From Euperipatoides rowelli (lineage: Eukaryota; Onychophora; Udeonychophora; Euonychophora; Peripatopsidae), in assembly GCA_003024985.2 (NCBI GenBank), contig PXIH01S0009533.1: a stretch of 10,216 nt of DNA; one strand, written 5' to 3'. Shown one piece after another: positions 1 through 6,976 of the stretch. Position 1 is the stretch's first letter; every line of letters starts with the position of its first letter. The notes below the pieces were generated by a model that worked only from the letters and a program-made list of their open reading frames with translations, had not been told where the DNA came from and ran no database searches. A program made the translations under genes and the position numbers.

Positions 1-401
1 ACTCCCCATTTTATTCCTATATCACCCTTTAATTTTTTCATATAGTAAAATAAAAAAAAATGTATTTAATTTGACTCTGTTTGTATATAATTTATATATC
101 ACCCACCCCCCCATTCACTGGCCCTCCTTAAATATAGCCAACAATATAGCCACACTAAGAAATTATAAATGCTGAGAATAAATTAGGAGTAAGAAAAAGG
201 AACTTTTCTCCACCTAATTGTGATATTTCATGATATTTGGACTAATTATGTGTACAATTTAATTTTAACAAGGTTACGAGTTAAACTTTATTCATCTCTT
301 CGTTGCTATGAAAGCTTAGTCAAGATTTACCATTAGGGGAAGCCTCCATATGGCTGACATTACCTTGATCTACATAATATCAGATAAGGGATGTCAACCA
401 A

Positions 402-437
402 TCAGGGGAAATTAAACAGCATTTTGATCGCCCCTGA
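402..437. repeat. Short inverted repeat (7-bp stem, 22-nt loop)
   Basis: TCAGGGG at 402-408 is followed by its exact reverse complement CCCCTGA at 431-437. It could form a hairpin, but no poly-T tract or known motif follows it, so no function is assigned. A dyad of this size is not rare by chance. Confidence 0.4.
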
Positions 438-1384
438 CGACCTCCTAATATAAATCTTCTTGCAGAGCCAGAAAATGAGAGATGGGATCTGAATTTTGAT
501 GTTTACTGAAGCTAAGCTCCAGTAACCAAGGAGTTTGAACTGTTCGATAGCTGACTAAGTGGCATTTTTTGGACCACCTCCAAAGGTGCCTGCTAAAGTC
601 TAGCCTAAAAGCAGTTCACCTTCCAATCTAAATCATACTAAAATTTAACTTCACTTCTACCAGGTTAGCCATCCCCCCTCATTTTTATTCGTAATTACCC
701 TAGCAACCAGTTTAGTTTTCAAGCGTCATTGTTACAAACTTTGCTGTTTCAGTTCATAAACTTTACCTTTTGCAAGCTTTTATTCTCACAAATATAGACA
801 GTCTGATATCATAAACTTTTATTAATAAATCTTGCATACTCAATCCCAATTGGCTATATTCTAAACTCCTGTCCCTTCTCCCCCTTTCAAAAATTTACCT
901 GTTAATATAGTTCTTTAATTTAATATCTGAAAGGGGTTATTATACGTTGTAAACTTTTCAATGTGGGAAAGGATAATTTTTGTTAATTTTATTTAAGCAA
1001 ATAAATATGTATATTTGCTAGAAACCGTAGTTTGTGTATGTGTAGAGGCTAAGGATTGAAATGACATATTTGATTAATATTACTTTTACAGATGCCTTTC
1101 CAAGCATGTGTGAGTCAGTGATAATAAAAGGCCAGTCCTCCTTTTACCGCTTTAGTCCCTAGTCAGCCGGCTCAGGCTGGATTTTCATTAGGATTTAGTT
1201 AGGGTACCTATTATTCATCTAGTTGTGCTGTTTATTTAGCCCCCGTAAGAGAATTAACTATCAATTGGCACAACTAACCCATGTTTGGCAAATATTATGT
1301 CTTTGGGGTAGCTGTATCTGCAAAGAGCCTACATGTGGATATGATATATTATTAATTTCTAATGTGGGTATTTACATGTAAGTG

Positions 1385-1418
1385 TAGATATAAGCTAGTG
1401 TTAGATATAAGCTAGTGT
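1385..1418. repeat. 17-bp tandem duplication
   Basis: Two perfect adjacent copies of TAGATATAAGCTAGTGT occupy 1385-1401 and 1402-1418. This looks like a simple recent replication-slippage duplication. No function is inferred. Confidence 0.85.
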
Positions 1419-1770
1419 TAAATTACCATTCCTAATAATGGTAATTTTCCCCAGGAATATATCTCTCCAATCTGTATCAACCAGAGTGTATTTGGATATT
1501 AAGTGCCTTGTCGCGCCTAAATCAACCCAAGCCAAGGTTGTGGAGATAATAGAGGTATTTCCTAGTCAGGGTATTATAGTTAGTACTACATGTCCGTGCT
1601 ATGGCATGAGTGTTTTTATTAGCTATAATAGAGGTCTAGTTTCTATTGTACATATACAAATAATATAAGTGCCTACATTAAAGATGATGAAAGGTACCGA
1701 TACTATGAATTATGTCCTATAGGAGCAGGGCCCACATTCTAGTAGGTATACTCAGAAATTGTTATGTTTG

Positions 1771-2128
1771 CTTATGAATTATGGAATCAGTCAAAACCCG
1801 ATCTAAAGGAAATTAAAACATTTGGCTGTCAGGCTTTTGGATTTGCACCTAAATCCACCAGGAAAAAGCTTGATAACACCTCCTATAAAGGATTCTTCAT
1901 GGGGTATGGCCATCAAGTAAAAGGATTCAGAATATGGCTTCCCGACACCAACAAAGTAATTACAACCTCAAAACTAACAGTAAATGAAGATAGGTTTTAT
2001 AACCCAGCATCAATACTATCAGTTTCTACCCTAATAACAATTAGTATAACCATTGTGATGGATATGATTGTTTGAGAAGATCTCCAGGCATTAACAAAGG
2101 TGTTCCTCCTAATAAGCTGACCTATTGA
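1771..2128 (+). pseudogene. Truncated Copia integrase C-terminal region, left copy
   Basis: This matches 4790-5153 closely. It begins abruptly in the motif that reads YELWNQSKPDLKE in the fuller copy and continues through FGCQAFGF, the GFF-GYG segment, and LPDTNKVITTSK, all typical of the region after the Copia integrase catalytic core. The frame is open from 1771 to about 2010. There, 7 bp present in the right copy (ACAACCC, near 5022-5028) are missing, which shifts the frame to a stop at 2073-2075. In the original frame the sequence would continue to RRSP-INKGVPPNKLTY and a TGA at 2126-2128. Catalytic residues lie upstream and are not present here, so this fragment cannot encode an active enzyme. 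It retains the reading frame at the place where the right copy has lost one base. Confidence 0.92.
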
Positions 2129-2182
2129 TTATCCTGAACTATGTGATAGCAAAGTTTATAATTTTCAGTGACATTACCCATT

Positions 2183-2191
2183 GAGGAGGAA
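2183..2191 (+). other. Polypurine tract (plus-strand primer site)
   Basis: GAGGAGGAA lies directly before the TGTTG that opens the LTR. In LTR retrotransposons a purine run at this position resists RNase H and primes plus-strand DNA. It sits about 55 bp after the integrase-frame stop, with no RT or RNase H in between. The equivalent segment of the right copy has been deleted. Confidence 0.8.
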
Positions 2192-2293
2192 TGTTGTGAT
2201 ACAATGTGTAGTAACTATCAAATAATTATTTTTTTTTTAGTAGCAATGTTATGATAGGTCAAATTAGTAGATCGTTAAAAAGTTATGTTAGCG

Positions 2294-2300
2294 TATAAAT
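2294..2300 (+). promoter_or_regulatory. Candidate LTR TATA box
   Basis: TATAAAT lies about 100 bp into the LTR, a reasonable place for the Pol II promoter of a retrotransposon. A second weaker candidate, TTATATAG, lies at 2321-2328. In sequence this AT-rich the motif carries limited weight, and no initiator was identified. Confidence 0.3.
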
Positions 2301-2583
2301 TTACTCATAACATCCATTCTTTATATAGTGTAATAACATAGCAAATAATTTTATTCTATAATTTTTCCCATTCCATTTATTTATTTTATTTTATTTTTTA
2401 TGCATGTTTAGTTAAATGACATCTTATAACATGTAGAGTAAATTGATGGTTTTCTTTTTTGTTTTTTGGTTTAATAATCAGTGTGTTTTAATACATAAAA
2501 CTGATGGTAGGCTTATATCCCATGACCCGTATTGCTATGCATACTGGGATAGCATCCTTTTTACTCCTTGTCTTTTTTGCTGT

Positions 2584-2596
2584 CACCATCTTGGTG
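2584..2596. repeat. LTR hairpin CACCA-TCT-TGGTG
   Basis: A perfect 5-bp stem with a 3-nt loop lies 26 bp before the polyadenylation signal. The homologous site in the right LTR (5190-5202) is CGCCA-AGA-TGGCG. There the loop is the reverse complement and the second stem pair is changed on both sides (A-T to G-C). The core resembles a CCAT/ATGG-type transcription factor site, but that is only a resemblance. Confidence 0.75.
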
Positions 2597-2621
2597 TTAA
2601 TACTGTAAAACAACGTGCTGG

Positions 2622-2627
2622 AATAAA
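2622..2627 (+). promoter_or_regulatory. LTR polyadenylation signal AATAAA
   Basis: AATAAA lies 135 bp before the LTR end. The same hexamer in the same context occurs in the truncated right LTR at 5228-5233. It probably marks the R/U5 border in the element's RNA. The position is inferred from the hexamer alone. Confidence 0.5.
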
Positions 2628-2634
2628 TTAGTTA

Positions 2635-2734
2635 ATTTAAAGTGTAATAAGTGAATTTAAGTAGTATTATTTCATATATATTTTATTTAAAGTGAAATAA
2701 GTGAATTTAAGTAGTATTATTTCATATATATTTT
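2635..2734. repeat. 50-bp direct duplication inside the LTR
   Basis: Two nearly identical adjacent 50-bp units, each containing AAGTG(T/A)AATAAGTGAA followed by GTAGTATTATTTCATATATA, make up the end of the LTR. The right LTR has one unit at the same place. Either the left LTR gained a unit or the right one lost it. Confidence 0.88.
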
Positions 2735-2765
2735 TACCTAGCTAGTTAGATTGGTAGGTCCAATA

Positions 2766-2779
2766 GGTTATGGGCCCAG
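2766..2779 (+). other. Primer binding site for initiator tRNA-Met half-molecule
   Basis: GGTTATGGGCCCAG begins three bases after the LTR's terminal CA. It is exactly complementary to CUGGGCCCAUAACC, the anticodon stem-loop region of animal initiator tRNA-Met. From family knowledge, Drosophila copia primes from this internal region using a cleaved 5' half of tRNA-iMet, whereas plant Copia and Ty1 elements use the tRNA 3' end. This places the element with animal copia-like lineages and fixes the left border of the internal region. Confidence 0.92.
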
Positions 2780-2835
2780 TCGGTCAGGTCTATTAATACA
2801 TTTTAATGAAAAAGCTGAAAAACCAAAAATCTACA

Positions 2836-3754
2836 ATGGATCCAAAAATTATATCTATCCAGAAACTAAATGGAATGAACTTTTATCTTTTGAAGTTTAA
2901 AATCGAATTATTACTGCAATGAGAAAAACTCTGGGGAACGTTAAGTCAAGACCCACCCTGATCGACGAATGGATAACACGTGACCAAGCTGCAAAAGCAA
3001 CTATCTTCCTAGCCATAGAAGATGATCTCCTTGTCAATGTTAGACATTGCACTACTGCCAAAGAGATGTGGAATACTCTAATCAAACTATACGAGCATCC
3101 AAGTCTCTCCACAAAGTTTAAGTACATCTATTATGGACCCTATATGGAACTAGATATGAGAACTTTAATAACATGAAGTCATTCATCAATGCAGTATTGG
3201 AGCTTGTGGGCCAACTCAGGGGCATACAAGAACCTACAAATGACAAAAATGTAATAGCTGTTATGATGTGTGGATTGTCACGTGAATATAATAATCTTAT
3301 TACAGCCATTGAATCAAAAGAAGAAAGCGAGCTTTCAGTGGATTATGTAAAAAGAAAACTATTCAAAGAGGCATCTCGTAGGGAAAAATATATTAATTCT
3401 ACTGAACTCGAGTCAATGGCCATGCAAGCTTCTGGAATACTATCAGATCGATCCAGAAATATAATATGTTACAACTGCGGTAAGCCAGGACACACCAAAA
3501 GAGAATGTAATCGTGATGTAACTAGGACTGAACCTCATCAGTGGTCCACAATGACTCGATCCAATATCAGAAACAAACCCAACATGGTAATGACTTCCAC
3601 CCTAAATTCTAGCTATCCATGTCAAACTGCAGAAGAATCCGACAAGGACAACATACCTACAATAACACATGGCTTCAATCATTGCAATCGCAACGCCATG
3701 ATGTCAGAAGATTATACCGCTATATCAGGAACTATTGAAGAACAAATCAAGAAC
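2836..3754 (+). pseudogene. gag: Copia gag (capsid and zinc knuckle), broken
   Basis: Gag would package element RNA into cytoplasmic virus-like particles. The likely start is the ATG at 2836, giving MDPKIISIQKLNGMNFYLLK, which matches the usual Copia Gag opening (L-G-N/M-N-Y/F ... K). A TGA at 2920-2922 interrupts it. The frame then shifts to carry DEWITRDQAAKATIFLAIED and TAKEMWNTLIKLY (UBN2/retrotran-gag type), and shifts again near 3125-3170 to MKSFINAVLELVGQLRG and VMMCGLSREYNNLI. A nucleocapsid CCHC knuckle, CYNCGKPGHTKREC (C-X2-C-X4-H-X4-C), lies at 3467-3508. The frame runs to a TAG at 3776-3778, overlapping the protease motif of the next frame. The total span is about normal for Copia Gag, but one nonsense change and at least two frameshifts make it non-functional. 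Confidence 0.92.
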
Positions 3755-3755
3755 T

Positions 3756-4110
3756 TGGATCATGGACTTGGGGGCTAGTGCCCACATGACCACCCCCCAC
3801 AATAATTTTTCCAAGACATAACTTACTTAAAGAGCAAAATACCAATCACAATCGCCAATGGGAATACTGTTTATGCTGAAGGCAAGGGTAATGGCTTTGT
3901 TTGTTTGATAATGACATTAAAATAATGGATAATGTTCTAATCCGTGACGTTTTATATGTTCCCTCCTTAAGTTTCCAATTGCTATATATAAAACAACTTT
4001 GCAAAATGGGTCACAAAGTTAACTTTGATGATGATAAGTGCATAGTACTCAACCAGGACAAAGTCATAGCTACAGCAGTCCTCGAAGGAGGCACATACAA
4101 TTTAACAGAA
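3756..4110 (+). pseudogene. Copia aspartic protease, broken, active site altered
   Basis: The retroviral-type protease would cut the Gag-Pol polyprotein. In the +1 frame relative to late Gag, 3756-3791 reads WIMDLGASAHMT, matching the Copia protease signature D-S/T-G-A-S-x-H-M. The aspartate codon is at 3765-3767, but the following residue is leucine (TTG) where the family has serine or threonine. Further on come IPITIANGNTVYAEGKG, then a frameshift near 3895, then IMDNVLIRDVLYVPSLSFQLL, the usual LxxVLYVPxL(S)xNLL-type segment, and MGHKVNFDDD. A stop near 3817 also interrupts the frame. The right edge, before the integrase zinc-binding region, is approximate. It cannot be active as it stands. 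Confidence 0.85.
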
Positions 4111-4140
4111 AACCACTCGGGTCAGGATCATATTGTGAAC

Positions 4141-5153
4141 TCATGCCTCCATCAATGGCACAACCGCCTGGGACATAAGTCAAGTGAAACCATAAAAAAA
4201 ATGGAGAGACAAAACACTGTTAAAAACCTAAACATTGGAAAATGTAGTCACCCTGATTTCTGCCAAGCATGTCAACTTGGAAAAATGAAGCAAAAATCAT
4301 TTCCACTCAGTACCAATAATGTTAAAAAAACCATTCCACAATTTATCTACTGACCTATGCGGTCCACTACAAGAAAGCAGTCTAGGATGAAATAATTATA
4401 TCTTGACCATCACAGATTCCTACTCCCGATACCTACATGTGGAATTACTTAGATTCAAGTCACAAGCTCCAGAAAGATTAATGACTTTTATAGAAATGGG
4501 TAAAAATAAATTTGGATATTACCCAACTGTTTTAAGATCTGACGGAGGGGGCGAGTTTCAAAACAAACCCCTTAACGACTATCTAAATACGCATTGAATT
4601 ATTCATCAAATCGTTGTTCATCATGTGCCACAACAGAATGGACTGGCAGAGAAAGTAACTCTCCCATACTAAATATGATCAGATGTCTATTAAAGTAAAG
4701 CAACTTGCTCCTAAAACTATGGGGAGAGGCTGCCAGTACTTCTGCATACATTATCAACTGGAGTTATCATTCATCCATACAAAAAACACCTTATGAATTA
4801 TGGAATCAGTCAAAACCCGATCTAAAGGAAATGAAAACTTTTGGCTGTCAGGCTTTTGGATTTGCACTAATTCCACCAGGAAAAAGCTTGATAACACCTC
4901 CTATGAAGGATTCTTCGTGGGGTATGGCCATCAAGTAAAAGGATTCAGAATATGGCTTCCCGACACCAACAAAGTAATCACAACCTCAAAACTAACAGTA
5001 AATGAAGATAGGTTTTATAACCCACAACCCAGCATCAAAACTATCAGTTTCTACATTAATAACAATGAGTATAACCATTGTGATGGATATGATTGTTTGA
5101 GAAGATCTCCACGCATTAACAAAGGTGTTCCTCCTAATAAGCTGACCTATTGA
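4141..5153 (+). pseudogene. Copia integrase, broken; ends without RT
   Basis: Integrase would join element cDNA to chromosomal DNA in the nucleus. The N-terminal HHCC zinc domain is visible as LHQWHNRLGHKSSETIKK and FCQACQLGKMK (about 4147-4290). A frameshift near 4321-4331 precedes the catalytic core. The first aspartate lies in STDLCGPL (GAC 4352-4354), the second in LRSDGGGEF (4541-4543) and the glutamate in PQQNGLAEK (GAG 4649-4651). The last two are exactly 36 codons apart in one frame, the D-35-E spacing of retroelement integrases. Breaks include TGA at 4388-4390, TGA at 4595-4597, a frameshift and stops around 4655-4700, and a 1-base loss near 4868. The C-terminal part (LWGEAASTSAYIIN, TPYELWNQ, FGCQAFGF, VITTSKLTVNEDRFYNP, LRRSPRINKG) is typical. 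The frame ends at TGA 5151-5153, where RT should begin. Confidence 0.93.
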
Positions 5154-5174
5154 TTATCCTGAACTATGTGATAC

Positions 5175-5318
5175 TGTCTTTTTTGCTGTCGCCAAGATGG
5201 CGTTAATACTGTAAAACAACGTGCTGGAATAAATTAGTTAATTTAAAGTGTAATAAGTGAATTTAAGTAGTATTATTTCATATAGATTTTTACCTAGCTA
5301 GTTAGATTAGCAGGTCCA
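5175..5318 (+). mobile_element. 5'-truncated right LTR
   Basis: From TGTCTTTTTTGCTG to GGTCCA this matches the last part of the LTR (2569-2762). It lacks one 50-bp unit and has about three substitutions besides the altered hairpin. The join with the upstream internal region at 5173-5175 corresponds to losing about 420 bp (2149-2568 in the left copy's numbering), which removes the polypurine tract and the first roughly 377 bp of the LTR. It keeps AATAAA at 5228-5233 and the terminal CA at 5317-5318. Without the promoter end it cannot serve as a complete LTR. Confidence 0.9.
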
Positions 5319-6046
5319 ATAAATTGCACATGACTTCCCCTTAATTTTTCCTCACTTCTTGTTTGAAACTTTGTAGTCCTCATTCCTTGTTTGCATTACT
5401 TTTTTCTTATTTTCCTAATTTCATATGGTATGTCGTCCAAAATTTTTGTCTAATTATATTGTATTCTTTATTTTTATTAAGTTATATAATAAATATTTAT
5501 CACTTGTATTTCTCAATTTTAACTTTAATGGTCTTGATCTATTTATTTCAATTAATCCAGGTCATCTCTTATCAGTTTTTCTATATCTTTTTTTTTTATG
5601 TTTTTTCCTGGATTTTTATATCCAAATAATATTATGTTATTCCAAAGCAATCGTATTGAGAACTCAGCCTAAGAGTATTGAGAACTCAGCCTAAGAGTAT
5701 TGAGAACTCAGCCTAAGAGTATTTTAGTTCCGATATCTGATTTTGTTGAGCAATAAGTGTCCTTCATTGCTTTATTTTCAGCTTCTACTTGTGTTTAGCG
5801 TTTGTATAGATTCTTTAATTTGCTTCTGAACCTTATCTATTTTATTTTCAAAGTAATCCATCATATTATCTATTTTATTTTCTAATTTGTTATTTATACT
5901 ATCTAGTCTATTTAATACTATACATATTTCCAAACTTAACTTTGTCACGTCCAACTCATCATCTCAATTTGGTCTACTCTATTTTATATGTTATTAATTC
6001 TAACATATTTAATTTTTTTTTCTAAAGTTTGTTGCATTAATGAGCA
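5319..6046. other. AT-rich spacer, no gene recognised
   Basis: T-rich sequence on the plus strand. Overlapping open stretches at 5363-5694 translate to strings of F, L, I, Y and S typical of T-rich DNA, with no family motif. The only structured part is the 22-bp minisatellite at 5654-5723. I see no RNA gene or promoter. Confidence 0.6.
5654..5723. repeat. 22-bp minisatellite, three perfect units
   Basis: The unit TATTGAGAACTCAGCCTAAG plus AG repeats three times without mismatch (5654-5675, 5676-5697, 5698-5719), and four bases of a fourth unit follow. Perfect identity between units implies a young expansion or ongoing homogenisation. Confidence 0.95.
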
Positions 6047-6140
6047 CAATAACAAGGCCCCAATAACAAGGCCCTCAATAACAAGGCCCCAATTATAAGG
6101 CCCCAATAACAAGGCCCCAATAACAAGGCCCCAATTACGG
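6047..6140. repeat. 14-bp GC-richer minisatellite
   Basis: Six units of CAATAACAAGGCCC start at 6047, 6061, 6076, 6090, 6104 and 6118, with a partial seventh at 6132. One extra T (6075) separates units 2 and 3, and unit 4 has TTATAAGG in place of TAACAAGG. The GGCCC blocks stand out from the AT-rich surroundings. In no frame does it give a convincing protein. Confidence 0.95.
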
Positions 6141-6630
6141 CTAATATTTTATTCTTTATTCGTCACTTCTTTCAAATAGTTAGCCTTACCACTAAAAGAC
6201 TCATTTATTTGTATTTTATGTATAATTTTATTTAATGCACATCATGCTTTATTTCTATAATATTCATAACCCTTCCCACCTCTAAAATGGTTATACATTG
6301 AACATTGAAAATATTCTTTATAGGGTTTAGGTAATAACAAAATATTAACTAGACAATAAACAACTTAATAAACATAAATCTTATCAACAGTAATTTTTCA
6401 TAACTTAAACAATTTGTACCTTTAATCTGGTTTTTCTTTAAGTCATATTGTGATACTTTCTTATCTCATTTGTTCAACGGCCATTCGCCATTTTGAAATT
6501 CAACTAACTATTGTTGCCAGAGATGGAGCTGAGATGTAGTAAATAAGGAAATTATCAAATGTTTTCTTTCTCTTTTTAAATTAATATATAAATTTATTAA
6601 CAATATACAGTACAAACAATATATACATAC
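6141..6630. other. AT-rich spacer, nothing recognised
   Basis: No open reading frame of interest, RNA gene or clear repeat is seen between the 14-bp minisatellite and the first copy of the 62-bp dispersed repeat. Confidence 0.55.
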
Positions 6631-6692
6631 CTAGTGAGAGAATTAATGAACAACAGGTTTTTATCATTTGTGCCAATCACTGCTCCCAACAG
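6631..6692. repeat. Dispersed direct repeat, copy 1 (62 bp)
   Basis: This aligns with 7330-7392 over its whole length with only a few differences. The core TTTATCATTTGTGCCAATCA and CTGCTCC is identical. Flanking sequence does not match, apart from a weak echo of the preceding ACAAACAATATAT...CTAG motif at 6754-6785. It may be a fragment of an unidentified interspersed repeat or the ends of a decayed short element; neither is established. Confidence 0.85.
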
Positions 6693-6830
6693 AGTCAAAA
6701 GTTGATCCTAGCATTAGATTTTTTATCCTGTACTTTAACATTGATTTTCTGAAACAAACAAGCAATATATATAATACTAGGTGAGTGAATGCTTTGATTA
6801 ATGACAAACCTTAACATATAATCTATATAA

Positions 6831-6846
6831 TCAAACTACCATAATA
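6831..6846. repeat. Target-site duplication, left copy
   Basis: TCAAACTACCATAATA is repeated without mismatch at 7085-7100. The bases outside the two 16-mers differ. This is the signature of target-primed insertion by LINE machinery. Confidence 0.93.
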
Positions 6847-6944
6847 GTTAATTAAATTGACATTACATTGACTTTAAATTAAATATATAACTGATTGAAA
6901 CGTAGATTAACAGGTTCCTTGATATTACAAGGGCAGCGTACTAG

Positions 6945-6950
6945 AAAAAA
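6945..6950 (-). terminator. Internal T6 run, possible Pol III stop (distal)
   Basis: Six Ts on the SINE strand within CGGGTTTTTTCTAG. A matching T6 lies at 6977-6982, also followed by CTCTAG. Runs of four or more Ts normally end Pol III transcription, so RNAs of roughly 108 or 140 nt would be expected in place of the full 238. Confidence 0.4.
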
Positions 6951-6976
6951 CCCGAGGCGAGCTGTTAAAGCTAGAG

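Larger units (their letters stand above)
1..1770. other. AT-rich non-coding flank, no gene recognised
   Basis: No recognisable protein or RNA gene is seen on either strand. The sequence is AT-rich with scattered homopolymer runs. Two small structures stand out: a 7-bp inverted repeat at 402-408/431-437 and a 17-bp tandem duplication at 1385-1418. A 76-codon open stretch at 1438-1668 has no familiar motif and lies next to the abrupt edge of the retrotransposon at 1771, so I treat it as chance. The left end of the Copia homology is sharp at 1771; the bases before it (1764-1770) do not match the corresponding bases of the second copy (4783-4789). Confidence 0.6.
2192..2762 (+). mobile_element. 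Complete LTR, 571 bp, shared by both element copies
   Basis: The 5' boundary is TGTTGTGATAC directly after a polypurine tract, and the 3' boundary is GGTCCA three bases before the primer binding site, giving the canonical TG...CA ends. The distal part (2569-2762) is repeated at 5175-5318, which supports the 3' end. It contains a possible TATA motif, a T-rich block, a 13-nt hairpin, an AATAAA signal and a 50-bp direct duplication. By position it is the 3' LTR of the left partial copy and the 5' LTR of the right copy. A 62-codon open stretch inside it (2443-2631) is not considered a gene. The 5' boundary is less certain than the 3' boundary, because the other LTR copy lacks that end. Confidence 0.87.
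1771..5318 (+). mobile_element. Ty1/copia-type LTR retrotransposon array: partial copy, shared LTR, RT-less copy, truncated LTR
   Basis: The order is: left partial internal region (1771-2191), full LTR (2192-2762), tRNA-iMet-type primer binding site (2766-2779), gag relic, protease motif, integrase relic ending at a stop (5151-5153), then a truncated LTR (5175-5318). Gag, zinc knuckle, protease, then integrase is the Copia (Pseudoviridae) order, unlike Gypsy, where integrase comes last. Reverse transcriptase and RNase H, which should follow integrase, are absent from both copies. The left and right integrase tails differ by roughly 11 substitutions and two indels over about 380 bp (hand count). 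The shared LTR arrangement is typical of tandem elements made by LTR-LTR recombination. No target-site duplication is expected or seen, since the left end is truncated. All coding parts are broken. Confidence 0.93.

Noticed and set aside
1150-1180. Dyad CAGCC...GGCTG as a terminator or regulatory hairpin
   Set aside because: Only a 5-bp stem in eukaryotic non-coding sequence, expected by chance.
1438-1668. 76-codon open stretch on the plus strand
   Set aside because: No recognisable motif or domain, the surrounding sequence is non-coding, and the length is within chance for this composition.
2129-2182. Remnant of RNase H C-terminus between the integrase stop and the polypurine tract
   Set aside because: The roughly 55 bases translate to stop-rich, motif-free peptides in all three frames, so no RNase H residue can be supported.
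2443-2631. 62-codon open stretch inside the LTR
   Set aside because: It lies wholly in LTR sequence, spans the hairpin and polyadenylation signal, and resembles no known protein.
2897-3309. Minus-strand open stretches opposite gag
   Set aside because: Antisense shadows of the plus-strand gag coding pattern, which shows clear Gag and zinc-knuckle motifs.
5363-5694. Two overlapping hydrophobic open stretches that could look like membrane proteins
   Set aside because: T-rich DNA translates to F, L, I and Y by composition. There is no start context, family motif or conservation signal, and the end runs into a minisatellite.
6047-6140. Repeat array as a possible CRISPR
   Set aside because: The 14-bp units are directly adjacent with no spacers, and the window is eukaryotic.
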